Shown here one piece after another: positions 9,367-18,734 of a DNA stretch of 64,000 nt. Numbering within the stretch: position 1 is the first letter of the stretch; each line of letters opens with the position of its first letter. The stretch is from Nitrospira sp. Lineage in GTDB: Bacteria; Nitrospirota; Nitrospiria; Nitrospirales; Nitrospiraceae. A program made the translations under genes and the position numbers. The DNA lies in assembly GCA_018242765.1 (NCBI GenBank), contig JAFEBH010000027.1:62001-126000 (forward strand), written 5' to 3'. The notes under the pieces were generated by a model. It saw only the letters and a program-made list of their open reading frames with translations. It had not been told where the DNA came from and did not search any database.

Positions 9367-10269
9367 TCAGTCGCCGAGCGGCACTGTGAGCGTGACCTCA
9401 TTCCCGAGATCATTGTACGTGAGGCTTGGGAAGAGAGCTTTCGCCAAAAAAATCCCACGGCCGCTCGCGCCATCGGACTCGCACATCTCATGAGAACGCG
9501 CCAGCACAGTCCGCCAGGGGAAACCCGTTCCCTCATCGGTGATCCGATACTCCAGATGGTTGTCACCCCGCTCATGGAACACACGGATCCTCACCAGGCG
9601 GTTCCTGAGACGAGCCTGCGCTAAGCGTTTCGCCAACAACTGATCATAGCACCCATTGGCCAAGGCCTCCTGCTTTTCACGCGACTGAATCTCAAGATTC
9701 CCATGCTCAACGGCATTGAAGAGCACCTCCTGCAGCGCACCTCGAATATGGACTCTCTGGACCGGCGGTAATACAGAAGCGGTTATCTTGAGGAGCCACG
9801 AAATGACACCGGGGATATACCTGGGATCGGAATCAACGGTCAATTCATAGTCAAATTGCCGAGCACCCGGCACATCCAGGGGATGACAGGGCAGGAAGTC
9901 TCGGGCACGCTGCAGCACACAGAACAGTTCTTCCTCCGTAACGGGCTTGTGGAGATAATCGATCGCCCCGCCGCGTAGTGACTCGACGATTACCGGTTCC
10001 GGCACATCGTACCCCATAACGATCACCGGGCATGACTCATGCCGAGTCTTAAGTTCCTTGACCAGCGCCAATCCGGCACCCTGCGGAAGAAACATATCGG
10101 TGATCACGATATCCGGAGCGGCCGACTCAATCTTGGCCATGGCAGCCACAGAGTCAGGGACGCTCATAACCGAAAACCCTCGGCCTTGCACATAGCGAGC
10201 GATACGAGATTGGGTATCCACGCAGGGATCAATGATCAAGAGATGATCGACTGGTAACGGCATGTTCAC
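9367..10269 (-). CDS. Response regulator with C-terminal HATPase (RsbW-like) domain
   Basis: Residues 1-125 are a receiver domain with phospho-acceptor Asp in VITDMFLPQG and Lys in YLHKPV. The usual second acidic residue and the switch Thr are not obvious (LIIDPCVD; VMGYD), so phosphorylation may be weak. Residues 165-300 form a GHKL ATPase: N-box EVLFNAVEHGN, G1 ITDEGTGFPW, G2 GRGIFLAKAL. This is the layout of serine-kinase anti-sigma proteins, so it may phosphorylate the STAS protein encoded at 12005-12355. The start is GTG at 10269 (GTGA overlap with the Hpt gene) or ATG at 10263. It is the last gene of its operon. Confidence 0.8.
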   Translation of the reverse strand: MNMPLPVDHLLIIDPCVDTQSRIARYVQGRGFSVMSVPDSVAAMAKIESAAPDIVITDMFLPQGAGLALVKELKTRHESCPVIVMGYDVPEPVIVESLRGGAIDYLHKPVTEEELFCVLQRARDFLPCHPLDVPGARQFDYELTVDSDPRYIPGVISWLLKITASVLPPVQRVHIRGALQEVLFNAVEHGNLEIQSREKQEALANGCYDQLLAKRLAQARLRNRLVRIRVFHERGDNHLEYRITDEGTGFPWRTVLARSHEMCESDGASGRGIFLAKALFPSLTYNDLGNEVTLTVPLGD

Positions 10270-10637
10270 GCAGCCATCCCTTGGTCACGGATCGGACACA
10301 GATCGGAGAGCAGACGCTGGACCTCCTGTTCCAACGTGGCATAGAGTTCCTCACTCTGCGTCAGATTTCCGGCTTTTGCGGACTCTTCCAATTCTTTGCA
10401 GGCCTGAAGCGCGGCCGGAGCACAAAACTGTAAGATCGCTCCCTTCAACCGATGACTTGATCGCGCGACTGCGAGAGCGTCCCCAGCGGTCAAAGCCGTC
10501 CGCGCTTGAGCCAAATCTTTTGGACCATGCTCCAGAAACAGTTCAATCAGCATCAGGAACGTCTCTCGGTCATGGTCCACGCGGGCAAGCGCCTCTTCGA
10601 GGCTGAAGACCGGGCCATGATGCAGGCGATCACTCAT
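10266..10637 (-). CDS. Hpt domain phosphotransfer protein
   Basis: Free-standing 123-residue histidine phosphotransfer protein. The motif SSHRLKGA places the phospho-acceptor His at residue 62, inside a predicted four-helix bundle. The ATG at 10637 has GAGG 9 nt upstream. It overlaps the phosphatase gene by 8 nt and the REC-HATPase gene by 4 nt, so the three are translationally coupled. It probably shuttles phosphate between the receiver domains of its two neighbours. Confidence 0.85.
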   Translation of the reverse strand: MSDRLHHGPVFSLEEALARVDHDRETFLMLIELFLEHGPKDLAQARTALTAGDALAVARSSHRLKGAILQFCAPAALQACKELEESAKAGNLTQSEELYATLEQEVQRLLSDLCPIRDQGMAA

Positions 10638-11841
10638 GAGACCGCACCTCACTCAATTCCACCGCCATGACCGCCACATCGTCCGGGAATTGTTCATGCC
10701 CCAGCCATCGAACCGCCTCGTTGAGAACACTGGCTAACACCTCCCTCAGAGGCCTAGGGCCGAGCGTACGAACAATCTCCTCCAGACGCTCTTGCCCCCA
10801 CAGATTGCCTGTTGCGTCCGGCACCTCATAGAGACCGTCACTCAGAACATACAGTCGATCACCCTGTTCGATCGAAAGCACCTCGGTGCCGTATACCGTC
10901 AACGAATCGAACCCCAACGGAAGATTCGGTTTTGCCATCCAACAGACCTCGCCGGACTTACGGTGAAGAAATACCCCACTATGCCCCGCTGTCGCGTAAG
11001 AGAGGGTATGAGAGCGGACATCGAGCGTCGCAAACACAATCGTGAAATAGTGTCCGTTCTCCGTGAGAGGAAAGTGCTTGTTGGCTTCGGTCAGGATCGC
11101 ACCAGGATCACTCGACCCGACATGACGAACCAAGCTCTCGCGGCGAAGAAACGTGGAAAAGGAGGCGGATCGCAACGCCGGTGAAACACCATGCCCCGAC
11201 GCATCAAGCAGATACAGTCCCAATAAGTCATCATTCCACGGAACCACGTTAAAGAGATCTCCGCCTAACCCGAGTGATGGTCGATACACACAAACCATGT
11301 CCACGCCTGGGCCGATGGCCCCTGACGCAGGAAGCAGCGACTCGACATACCGAGCCGCCGACTGCAACTCACGTTCAAGTGTGTCCTGCTTCCGGCGAAT
11401 CTCCGCAGTCACGTCTTCCAGACGCCTGATCAGACTCGCGGCGCGTATTCCGGCTTGCACACGAGCCGTGATTTCATATTTACTAGCGGCCTTGCTGAGA
11501 AAATCATCCGCCCCACGAGCCAACCCTTCCGCAATCTGCTCCGGTTGATCGTTGCTCGTCATCATCAGAATTTGACTTGACAGAAGTTCCGAATCCTGAC
11601 GAACGACTTCACAGAACGACGGGCCATCCATTTCAGGCATCATCCAATCCAAGATCGTCAAATCCGGGCGCTCGCGGCGGAGCATTTCTAACCCGGCCTT
11701 GCCGTCATCAGCCTGCAGGACCCGATACCCAAGCCGTTTGAGTCGAGCCGCCAAGGCGACACGCACCGTCGGCTCATCGTCTATGATGAGCACGGTCGGC
11801 CCCGTCACCTGACCTGTTGGTTCAACCGATGTCGACGGCAT
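10630..11841 (-). CDS. REC-SpoIIE (PP2C) phosphatase, RsbU-like
   Basis: Residues 15-140 are a receiver domain (IIDDEP, LDWMMPEMDG, switch Thr in MMTSND, Lys in FLSKA). A coiled linker around 145-185 leads to a SpoIIE/PP2C serine phosphatase with its metal-binding acidic residues visible: GGDLFNVV, LDASGHGVSPAL, VLSDGLYE and FPDDVAVM. In RsbU-type systems this enzyme dephosphorylates a STAS anti-sigma antagonist; the STAS gene lies just upstream. The ATG at 11841 is chosen for its AAGGA ribosome-binding site; the frame is open to 11928 without one. Length is 403 residues. Confidence 0.88.
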   Translation of the reverse strand: MPSTSVEPTGQVTGPTVLIIDDEPTVRVALAARLKRLGYRVLQADDGKAGLEMLRRERPDLTILDWMMPEMDGPSFCEVVRQDSELLSSQILMMTSNDQPEQIAEGLARGADDFLSKAASKYEITARVQAGIRAASLIRRLEDVTAEIRRKQDTLERELQSAARYVESLLPASGAIGPGVDMVCVYRPSLGLGGDLFNVVPWNDDLLGLYLLDASGHGVSPALRSASFSTFLRRESLVRHVGSSDPGAILTEANKHFPLTENGHYFTIVFATLDVRSHTLSYATAGHSGVFLHRKSGEVCWMAKPNLPLGFDSLTVYGTEVLSIEQGDRLYVLSDGLYEVPDATGNLWGQERLEEIVRTLGPRPLREVLASVLNEAVRWLGHEQFPDDVAVMAVELSEVRSHE

Positions 11842-12004
11842 CAGTGGTCCTTCATGTTTCGCATGCGTCTTCGATAACCTGCATGGATGTGTTCGGCATG
11901 AGGTATCTCTCGTGAGAGCGTGAAGCACAGGACGGAGTAAGAATGTATCTCAGCCGATTTGGAAACACGAGACACGTTGCACGACATGTTCTATCGCTTC
12001 ACGC

Positions 12005-12355
12005 CTAAGCCGCTTTCTGCTGGGCAGCCAATGCATCCTGCTCATTGTCATACACAGGGATCAGTTTCTGGATATTCGCAAGGCTCATGATTTCACGCAC
12101 ATAACTTTGCGGTTTCAGCATGCTGACCTTTCCCTGACTTAACTTGAAATTCTGAGACACAAGCGCCAGCAGACCAAGCCCCGAGCTATCGACAAAACGA
12201 ACTTCAGCCATATTCAGAATCAGATGCCGACAGCCTTTTTGCCGAATCGCTTCCACCGCCGTTTTAAATTGCTCACGATTGGCATAGGTGAGATCCCCGG
12301 CCAATTCGAGCACCACGCCATTCAAGACAGGGCGCTCTTTCGCCTGCATCGCCAT
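12005..12355 (-). CDS. STAS-domain anti-sigma factor antagonist
   Basis: Single STAS domain of 116 residues. The phosphorylatable serine motif VDSSGLGLLA is at about 55-64, as in SpoIIAA/RsbV. The ATG at 12355 has AAGGAGG 5 nt upstream; an ATG 15 nt earlier overlaps that site and is less likely. It precedes the phosphatase, Hpt and REC-HATPase genes. It is therefore the likely substrate of both the HATPase kinase and the SpoIIE phosphatase. Which sigma factor or other output it controls is not visible. Confidence 0.88.
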   Translation of the reverse strand: MAMQAKERPVLNGVVLELAGDLTYANREQFKTAVEAIRQKGCRHLILNMAEVRFVDSSGLGLLALVSQNFKLSQGKVSMLKPQSYVREIMSLANIQKLIPVYDNEQDALAAQQKAA

Positions 12356-12490
12356 AGTAACCTCCTTCATTCAGATCAGTCAGATTGGCACTTCCCGCTC
12401 ACTCACACGGCTTGAGCAGAGGCCGTGGCCTTATGCGTCAAACCCGTTATGGTCGACCCATTCAAGCAGGGTCTCCCACCTCAATAGTCC

Positions 12491-13555
12491 TCAACGGCTC
12501 ACATGTGTCAAGATTGCACCGGCGATATCTCCTAGAGAGAGCACCTGATCCACACCTCCAAGCTTGATCGCCTCTTTCGGCATGCCGAATACGACACAGC
12601 TCGCCTCATCTTGAGCGATCGTAAACGCACCGGCCTGTTTCATCGTCAATAACTCCTTTGCACCATCTCCCCCCATCCCGGTCAAGATAACCCCGACGGC
12701 ATTGGCACCGGCATACCGCGCCACGGAAGCAAACAGCACATCCACCGACGGTCGATGTCGATTCACCGGAGGATCCTGATTGATCCGAACGGTATACCGG
12801 GCGCCGCTCCGTTCCAGCGCCATATGATACCCGCCGGGAGCGACCAGGGCATGTCCCGGCAACACGCTGTCTCCATCTTTTGCCTCCTTGACGGAGATCC
12901 GACAGAGTCCGTTCATCCGGTCAGCCCATGTTTTTGTAAACCGTTCAGGCATGTGTTGTGTAATCAAGATCGGAGGCGTATTGGGAGGAAGGACCTCCAA
13001 CACGTCTTTGACGGCCTCCGTCCCCCCGGTAGAGGAACCGATCGCGATGATGGTATCAGTCGTCTTGATCATGGCTTGCGATCCATTGCAAACCGACGCC
13101 TGGCTCGGCTGAGGGGACGCCTTAGAGCCATTTCCGAGCGGCTGGCGTTTCAGATTGGCACAGGCAGCCGTCTTGACCTTTGCAATCAGATCCTGCGCCA
13201 CTTCATCCATTCCCTCACGGAGATCGATCTTCGGCTTGGTGATAAAATCAACCGCACCGAGCTCCAAGGCTCGGAGCGTCGTTTGACACCCTGCTTCGGT
13301 AAGGGAACTCACCATCACGACAGGCATCGGGTGCCCACGCATGAGTTTTTCGAGGAACGTGATCCCGTCCATCCGCGGCATTTCAACATCAAGCGTGATC
13401 ACATCGGGATTCAACGCCTTGATCTTTTCGCGAGCCACGTAGGGATCAGGTGCCGCACCGATGACTTCGATCTCCGGATCCTTCGCGAGCAACGACGCCA
13501 GCACCTGGCGCATCAATGCCGAATCATCCACGTTGAGGACGCGAATTTTTTTCAT
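12491..13555 (-). CDS. cheB: CheB, chemoreceptor methylesterase/deamidase
   Basis: Removes methyl groups from receptor glutamates during adaptation. A receiver domain (residues 1-125; VDDSALMRQ and LDVEMPRMDG) is followed by a linker and the CheB esterase domain with catalytic Ser in IGSSTGGTEAV, His in ITQHMPERFT and Asp in LTGMGGDGAKEL. Length is 354 residues. The ATG at 13555 has AGGAGA upstream, and the frame continues to 13603 without better support. It lies 65 nt after cheD in a cheR-cheD-cheB series. Confidence 0.97.
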   Translation of the reverse strand: MKKIRVLNVDDSALMRQVLASLLAKDPEIEVIGAAPDPYVAREKIKALNPDVITLDVEMPRMDGITFLEKLMRGHPMPVVMVSSLTEAGCQTTLRALELGAVDFITKPKIDLREGMDEVAQDLIAKVKTAACANLKRQPLGNGSKASPQPSQASVCNGSQAMIKTTDTIIAIGSSTGGTEAVKDVLEVLPPNTPPILITQHMPERFTKTWADRMNGLCRISVKEAKDGDSVLPGHALVAPGGYHMALERSGARYTVRINQDPPVNRHRPSVDVLFASVARYAGANAVGVILTGMGGDGAKELLTMKQAGAFTIAQDEASCVVFGMPKEAIKLGGVDQVLSLGDIAGAILTHVSR

Positions 13556-13620
13556 CGTTCTCCTCGTCTCACGTCGTTCATCAAGCGGCTGACTCCGAGG
13601 CACGCACCGTTTTGTGCCGT

Positions 13621-14232
13621 TCAGAAGAGCGTGACATCGTCCTCCACCGGCTTCTCGATCGTTTGGATCTTTGTGGCATATTCGTTTTCACGCTCAAGAA
13701 TGGTCTTGTTCTTTAACCGCTCGATCTTTTTCAGAAGCACGCGGCCGGAATCCGTAAAATAATAGACTTTACGCGGGCAGACGTCTCCCAAATCCGTTTT
13801 CACCGCCTTGAGCCCCTCTGTTTTAAGAAAGGCAAGCACCCATTCGGCGTTTCGAGCCCCGACGTCGATATTCCCCTCGTAGATTTTCCCGGCCCCAAAC
13901 AGCTTGACTTCCAATCGACTCTTCATGCCGCCCAGCTTCAAGATTTCATTGATCAACGACTCCATGGCATAGGAGCCGTATCGAGTCGATTCACCCCAGG
14001 AATCGTTTCCTCCGTCCTTTGGTTTCGGCAACATGAAATGATTCATTCCGCCCACACCCATGACTGGATCACGGATGCAGGCAGAAATACAGGACCCAAG
14101 CACGGTGTACACAATCATGGGAGTGGAACTGACAAAGAACTCTCCCGGCAAGATCGCCGCGATCTCATGGGGAAACCGGTTATCTCGCATCCGGCGGATA
14201 TGCGAAAACGTGTTCGTCTCACTCAGTGCCAT
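13621..14232 (-). CDS. cheD: CheD, chemoreceptor glutamine deamidase
   Basis: Cysteine-type deamidase that matures receptors and can tune kinase activity. The catalytic Cys is in TVLGSCISACIRD, and the His is in GGMNHFMLP. Length is 203 residues, longer than minimal CheD (about 160), with a charged C-terminal extension rich in Lys and Glu that ends in EDDVTLF. A very similar tail closes the CheZ-like protein at 41248-41790. The gene overlaps cheR by 14 nt. Confidence 0.95.
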   Translation of the reverse strand: MALSETNTFSHIRRMRDNRFPHEIAAILPGEFFVSSTPMIVYTVLGSCISACIRDPVMGVGGMNHFMLPKPKDGGNDSWGESTRYGSYAMESLINEILKLGGMKSRLEVKLFGAGKIYEGNIDVGARNAEWVLAFLKTEGLKAVKTDLGDVCPRKVYYFTDSGRVLLKKIERLKNKTILERENEYATKIQTIEKPVEDDVTLF

Positions 14233-15055
14233 GCGACGAGCAATCCTTCCGGTAGATGGTGGGGCCCATAACCTTGAAAGGGTGCTGAACCCACTGCAGG
14301 CTCTCGGAATGACCGATGAACAGATAGCCCCCAGGCTTCAGATATCGATGGAACTTGTTGACGAGTTGCTCCTGAGTGGGGCGATCGAAATAGATCATGA
14401 CATTCCGACAAAAAATGAGGTCCAACGGGCTCTTAATCGGGAATCGATCATCCATGAGATTCAACCGCCGGAACTGGATCATCGATGCCAGGTGAGGCTT
14501 GACCTTCAAGAACCCTTCCCGCTCGCCATGCCCCCGTAGGAAATGTCGTTTCACAATCTCCGGCGGCACGTCCCGCATGCGTTCTGCCTCATATAAACCC
14601 GCCGCCGCTTTCGCCAAGACCCTGGTTGAAAGATCAGATGCCAGAATTTTGAAGTCCCAGCATTGAGGGTCAGAGACACTTTCGTAGAGCGTCATGGCGA
14701 TCGTGTAGGGCTCTTCCCCGGTCGAGCACGCGGAGGACCAAATACGAATGTGTTTTTCCTTACCCAATTCAGGAAGAATCCGCTCACGCAGATAATCGAA
14801 ATGTTTTGGCTCTCTGAAAAAATCGGTCTTGTTGGTCGAGATCAGGTCCAACATCCGGGTGAACTCCTCCTTGGTGAGGTCACCCGTAACTCGCTCATAA
14901 TATTCCGTGAAGGTTGTCAGCCCAAGATCTCGCAAGCGTTTGGACAGCCGAGACGCCAACAGCGTTTGTTTTTGATCGCCGAGCGAGATACCACTTTCGT
15001 CGTAGATCAACTTGCGGAAACGGAGAAACTCATCTGAGGTAATGCCATAGTCCAT
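14219..15055 (-). CDS. cheR: CheR, chemoreceptor methyltransferase
   Basis: S-adenosylmethionine-dependent enzyme that methylates receptor glutamates. An N-terminal helical CheR_N domain (residues 1-70) is followed by the signature ISTNKTDFFREPKHF, the SAM loop SSACSTGEEPYTIA and DLIFCRNVMIYF. The ATG at 15055 is the preferred start; a TTG lies 6 nt earlier, and neither has a clear ribosome-binding site. Length is 278 residues. A sigma-28-type promoter lies 63 nt upstream. All four MCPs of the window end in an aromatic pentapeptide of the sort that tethers CheR. Confidence 0.96.
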   Translation of the reverse strand: MDYGITSDEFLRFRKLIYDESGISLGDQKQTLLASRLSKRLRDLGLTTFTEYYERVTGDLTKEEFTRMLDLISTNKTDFFREPKHFDYLRERILPELGKEKHIRIWSSACSTGEEPYTIAMTLYESVSDPQCWDFKILASDLSTRVLAKAAAGLYEAERMRDVPPEIVKRHFLRGHGEREGFLKVKPHLASMIQFRRLNLMDDRFPIKSPLDLIFCRNVMIYFDRPTQEQLVNKFHRYLKPGGYLFIGHSESLQWVQHPFKVMGPTIYRKDCSSHGTE

Positions 15056-15117
15056 GAGCAATCCATTGGGTGGAGGACCCGCGCCAAGTTCCTACCCACT
15101 TCTGCGAAGTCTTGGCT

Positions 15118-15145
15118 TTATCGGTCGATTGCTGTCGATTCTTTA
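15118..15145 (-). promoter_or_regulatory. Sigma-28 (FliA) type promoter for cheR-cheD-cheB
   Basis: On the minus strand TAAAGAAT, 12 nt, ACCGATAA. This closely follows the sigma-28 consensus TAAAGTTT-N11-GCCGATAA, with one extra spacer nucleotide. It faces cheR, whose ATG is 63 nt downstream. Confidence 0.75.
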
Positions 15146-15311
15146 CTGAAGACGATCAAAATGATCTTGCGGTGAGAGAGTCGATATCGGCTCAAGAACA
15201 ACCAGACATCCTCCGACCAGAGGGCATCTTCTTTTCCCACATCGTCGCCAACAGGCCAGAAGGCAGCACCATAGAGTGGTCACGGCATGGCGATTCATTA
15301 TGAGAAAATGC

Positions 15312-15683
15312 CTACGCTGCCATCTTCTTGACCCATACGGACATGGATGCGGTGAGCTTGGAAGATATTTTCGTATACTCACCATCGAACGACACCAACT
15401 GTAGAGCCTTCTGTTTCTTTCCGTTCAATGCCAATTCGACGACCTGAGCAGCTACCTGATGAAATTGTGCATGAAGCTTTTTAACTTCTTCGTATTGAAG
15501 AGAGGTTTTATCTTTCGCGTCCAGTGATGCACCGTACAGCCATTTACCAAACGCGCACTGATCATCCATACGAACCGTATCAACGGGCATATCCATTTTG
15601 CCGCTTTCAATGGCTTGCGTCAGGCGCGTTTTCCACATACCGTGCGCGGCGATTGCTTTGGTGATTTCATCTTTATGAGCCAT
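15312..15683 (-). CDS. Free-standing CZB (chemoreceptor zinc-binding) domain protein
   Basis: 123-residue cytoplasmic protein that is almost entirely one CZB domain. The zinc ligands are visible in order: His in AAHGMWKTRL, Cys in CAFGKWLYG, and the two His of KLHAQFHQVA. CZB domains bind zinc and can sense zinc or oxidants such as hypochlorite; most are fused to receptors or cyclases. The ATG has AAAGGAG upstream. It lies between the MCP at 15843 and cheR, so it may report to this chemotaxis cluster in trans. Confidence 0.9.
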   Translation of the reverse strand: MAHKDEITKAIAAHGMWKTRLTQAIESGKMDMPVDTVRMDDQCAFGKWLYGASLDAKDKTSLQYEEVKKLHAQFHQVAAQVVELALNGKKQKALQLVSFDGEYTKISSKLTASMSVWVKKMAA

Positions 15684-15713
15684 CAGTTACTCCTTTAGAG
15701 TCAACTTGAGAAA

Positions 15714-15743
15714 TCGTGAATGCGAGACACCTCGCATTCACGA
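15714..15743. terminator. Perfect 12-bp inverted repeat downstream of MCP gene
   Basis: TCGTGAATGCGA, 6-nt loop, TCGCATTCACGA. On the minus strand it is 100 nt past the MCP stop and 30 nt before the CZB start. Only a weak ATTTCTC follows, so it may be a terminator, an mRNA-stabilising hairpin or an operator for the CZB gene. Confidence 0.5.
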
Positions 15744-15842
15744 GAAAAACGAATAGCACAACGGCGACATTGTTCAGCAAAAGCCCTAGCGGTTTCTTCC
15801 GTATACAAGCCGACAGCTCACCATCATTGTAGGTGTGAACAC

Positions 15843-18695
15843 TCAAAATTCCTCGAATTCGGAATCTTGATGGCGAGCTGTGCGAGATCCGTCCGCCGCC
15901 TTAATGGGCGTCGATGCACCCGCCGTCGCATGTCCAGGGAGATGAGAGACATCTCGTAATCTGGGTCTCTTCATTGAGGTCATCCGAGAGTGGCTGTCCT
16001 GATGCGTATAGTTACGATCGATGGTTTCTGCGACGAACGTTCTCAGCGAATGAATGGCCGGCATCGAAGCCTTTTCCGCTTCAGAGTTCCCAATTTTGAA
16101 CCCCAAGACTCGGTGGTAGAGCTCTCCGGTTTGCTCTTGTACCGATTTGGTCGTACTCGCCAACTCTTCGACAAGGGTGGTGTTCTGCTGGGTCGTCTGG
16201 TCCATCGCCATGATGGCCTTGTTGACCTGATCAATCCCGCTCGCCTGTTCCTGCGATGCGGCCGTGATTTCCGCGATGATGTCGCTCACGTGCTTCACTG
16301 AATGCACGATGTCCTCCAACGTCTTCCCCGATTGATCCACCAGCGCGCTTCCTTCCGTGACTCGTTGGATCGATTCATTGATCAAGCCCTTGATTTCCTT
16401 GGCCGCCATGGCCGAGCGCTGCGCCAGGTTGCGCACCTCTGCCGCGACCACCGCAAACCCTCGGCCATGTTCACCTGCCCGTGCAGCCTCCACCGCCGCA
16501 TTCAACGCCAACAGATTCGTCTGAAACGCGATCTCATCGATCACCGTGATAATATCGGCGATCTTCTTGCTGCTCTTGTTGATCTCCCCCATCGCATCGA
16601 CGGCCCGTTTTGTCACGATACCGCCCTTATCCGCTGTATCGCGTGCGGCGATCGCCAACTGATTCGCCTGCTTGGCATTATCGGCATTTTGCTTCACAAT
16701 GGCGGTCATTTCCTCCATCGATGCACTGGTCTCTTCCAGCGAGCCTGCCTGCTCGCTCGTCCGCCGCGAAAGATCTTCATTCCCATTGGTGATGCCCTCC
16801 GCCCCGGCCGCCACACTCTCGACTGCCTCGCGGACGCCGACCACAGTTTGAGTCAGGTTATACATACCCTCGTTGAGACTTTGCTTCATCGCTTCAAACT
16901 CGCCGGCATACTGACCGGTCATTGTCACCGTCAGATCGCATGAGGACAACGCTTTCATCACCAGCCCGACTTCCTGCATCGGGACCGAGATGGCGTCCAA
17001 CAGTCGATTCATATTTTTCGACATCGAGAGATACACTCCGTCCAGCTCCTCCAGAGCCATACGATCAGAAAGCCGCCCTTGTGTCGCTCCCTGAACCAGA
17101 TCATCGATGAGACACTGGGTCCTGCGCTCCTGCGTCACATCACGCCATTCGATCACATAGGCTAATCTTTCGCCTTGAGCGCTGAACACCCCCCGCATTT
17201 GATAGTCGAACACTCTGCTTCCCAACGTGATTTCAGCATGTCGGACGGCTTGGGGTCCAAGCTCAGCGATCAATCGATTGAGAACTCCTTCGTCTTTAAA
17301 GAATGAGCGAATGGATTGACCGAGGAGCCGGTCGGCATTGAATCCAGAGAGCTCAGTTCCGAGGTCACGCTCCAATCGCTTCAACGATTCACGGGCGGCC
17401 TTGTTCAAGAACATCACCAGTTCTTGCTCATCCACCAGCATAAAATTCGTTCCCGCATGCTCAAGCGCCGATTGCATTCTGACGACGGTCCGTTCAGCTT
17501 GACGCACATCCGAGACATTGACCCACTCCATCGTATAGCCGAGAATCTCACCGCTACCCGATGTCAGGCCGCTCAACCGAATATCCAAGAGTACGGGCCC
17601 GAGTCGGACATCCTCTCGGGCCGGGAGGCGCTGCGGATTGTCGAGCCCCCCTTGCAACTCCCGAGATCCTTCCAGCAACGGCTTCACACACCCACCCAGC
17701 AACCGAATTGGATCAAACGTCGGAACAATCCGTCGCAGCACGTCTGCAAGCTTTCCAAATGTCTCCTCCGCGCCTTTGTTCACGTAGGTGATACAGAGAT
17801 TCCGGTCACAGATGACGAGGTTGGCTTTGGCGTTATTGAGAGTACTGACCATTTCCTGCTGCTTGGCGGCAGCCTGTTCCAGCTTGTCCCCCATGTCGTT
17901 GAACGCCCCGGCTAGCATGCCCATTTCGTCTCGAGCCATCACCTCAGACCGCGCCTTGAGATTGCCGCTTGCTATCAGCGCAACGGCATGGCTCAACGTC
18001 TTCAATGGTCGAGTAATACTCACCGAGAGAAGACGCGCGATGAGCACCCCGAGCAGAAGGCAGACCCCGAATACCCCAAGTAAAATAGTCTGAGCTTTGG
18101 CGATCGTCTCTTCACCGGTCTGTTTGGAATCAGCTGCGATCCGGGCCACCGTGCTGAGCAATTGGTCCAGCGATTCACCCGCCATATTCATGGTCGGTCC
18201 GGCACCATAGAATGAATTCTGAATAGCCGCCTGCCTGAGACGTTCGGTTTCCTTCGAGTCTCCCGCCTCCATTGAGGATTTCATGCGATCGATCGTTCGT
18301 TTCTCCAGCACGAAATAATCTTCAATACCTTTTTCCACCGTGACAGATTCTGCCTTTTCCTCGTGTGCACCGGATGTCCCCTTGGTATGGCCTTTGTACG
18401 CAGTCAGATACTGCCGGACGTCGGTTTCAAGCTTCGGGAGCTCTGCCTGCATTTCCTGAAAGTCGTCCTTGCTTTGCACCCCGATGATTTGAATGACCTG
18501 ATTTCGGTACCGCAGCAGGGCGGTACTCATTTTCGCCAGCTCGGTGCCGGCGACGGCGTTGTCCTGATACAAGCTTGTGATCGTATCCGACAATGTCAGG
18601 ATGGCCCAGCGCGAGACGCCGGCTATGGCCAGCAATCCGGATAAGATAAATGCGAACCCAAGCCCTAGACGAATTCCTACAGACCAATGTTTCAT
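15843..18695 (-). CDS. Methyl-accepting chemotaxis protein with two PAS domains (MCP1)
   Basis: Membrane chemoreceptor of 950 residues. TM1 is near 8-32, a helical periplasmic domain with a long acidic insert follows, TM2 is near 205-228 and a HAMP domain at 229-282. Two PAS-like domains occupy about 290-410 and 415-545. The MA signalling domain has its hairpin tip QTNLLALNAAVEAARAGEHG near 723 and a methylation region with EETSASMEEM. The chain ends in SEFEEF, a putative CheR/CheB tether. No sigma-28-type site is obvious directly upstream; the gene follows the cytochrome genes by only 39 nt. Confidence 0.94.
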   Translation of the reverse strand: MKHWSVGIRLGLGFAFILSGLLAIAGVSRWAILTLSDTITSLYQDNAVAGTELAKMSTALLRYRNQVIQIIGVQSKDDFQEMQAELPKLETDVRQYLTAYKGHTKGTSGAHEEKAESVTVEKGIEDYFVLEKRTIDRMKSSMEAGDSKETERLRQAAIQNSFYGAGPTMNMAGESLDQLLSTVARIAADSKQTGEETIAKAQTILLGVFGVCLLLGVLIARLLSVSITRPLKTLSHAVALIASGNLKARSEVMARDEMGMLAGAFNDMGDKLEQAAAKQQEMVSTLNNAKANLVICDRNLCITYVNKGAEETFGKLADVLRRIVPTFDPIRLLGGCVKPLLEGSRELQGGLDNPQRLPAREDVRLGPVLLDIRLSGLTSGSGEILGYTMEWVNVSDVRQAERTVVRMQSALEHAGTNFMLVDEQELVMFLNKAARESLKRLERDLGTELSGFNADRLLGQSIRSFFKDEGVLNRLIAELGPQAVRHAEITLGSRVFDYQMRGVFSAQGERLAYVIEWRDVTQERRTQCLIDDLVQGATQGRLSDRMALEELDGVYLSMSKNMNRLLDAISVPMQEVGLVMKALSSCDLTVTMTGQYAGEFEAMKQSLNEGMYNLTQTVVGVREAVESVAAGAEGITNGNEDLSRRTSEQAGSLEETSASMEEMTAIVKQNADNAKQANQLAIAARDTADKGGIVTKRAVDAMGEINKSSKKIADIITVIDEIAFQTNLLALNAAVEAARAGEHGRGFAVVAAEVRNLAQRSAMAAKEIKGLINESIQRVTEGSALVDQSGKTLEDIVHSVKHVSDIIAEITAASQEQASGIDQVNKAIMAMDQTTQQNTTLVEELASTTKSVQEQTGELYHRVLGFKIGNSEAEKASMPAIHSLRTFVAETIDRNYTHQDSHSRMTSMKRPRLRDVSHLPGHATAGASTPIKAADGSRTARHQDSEFEEF

Positions 18696-18734
18696 AATAG
18701 ATCGGATGTGTGACAGATGTTTAACAATCTCAGT

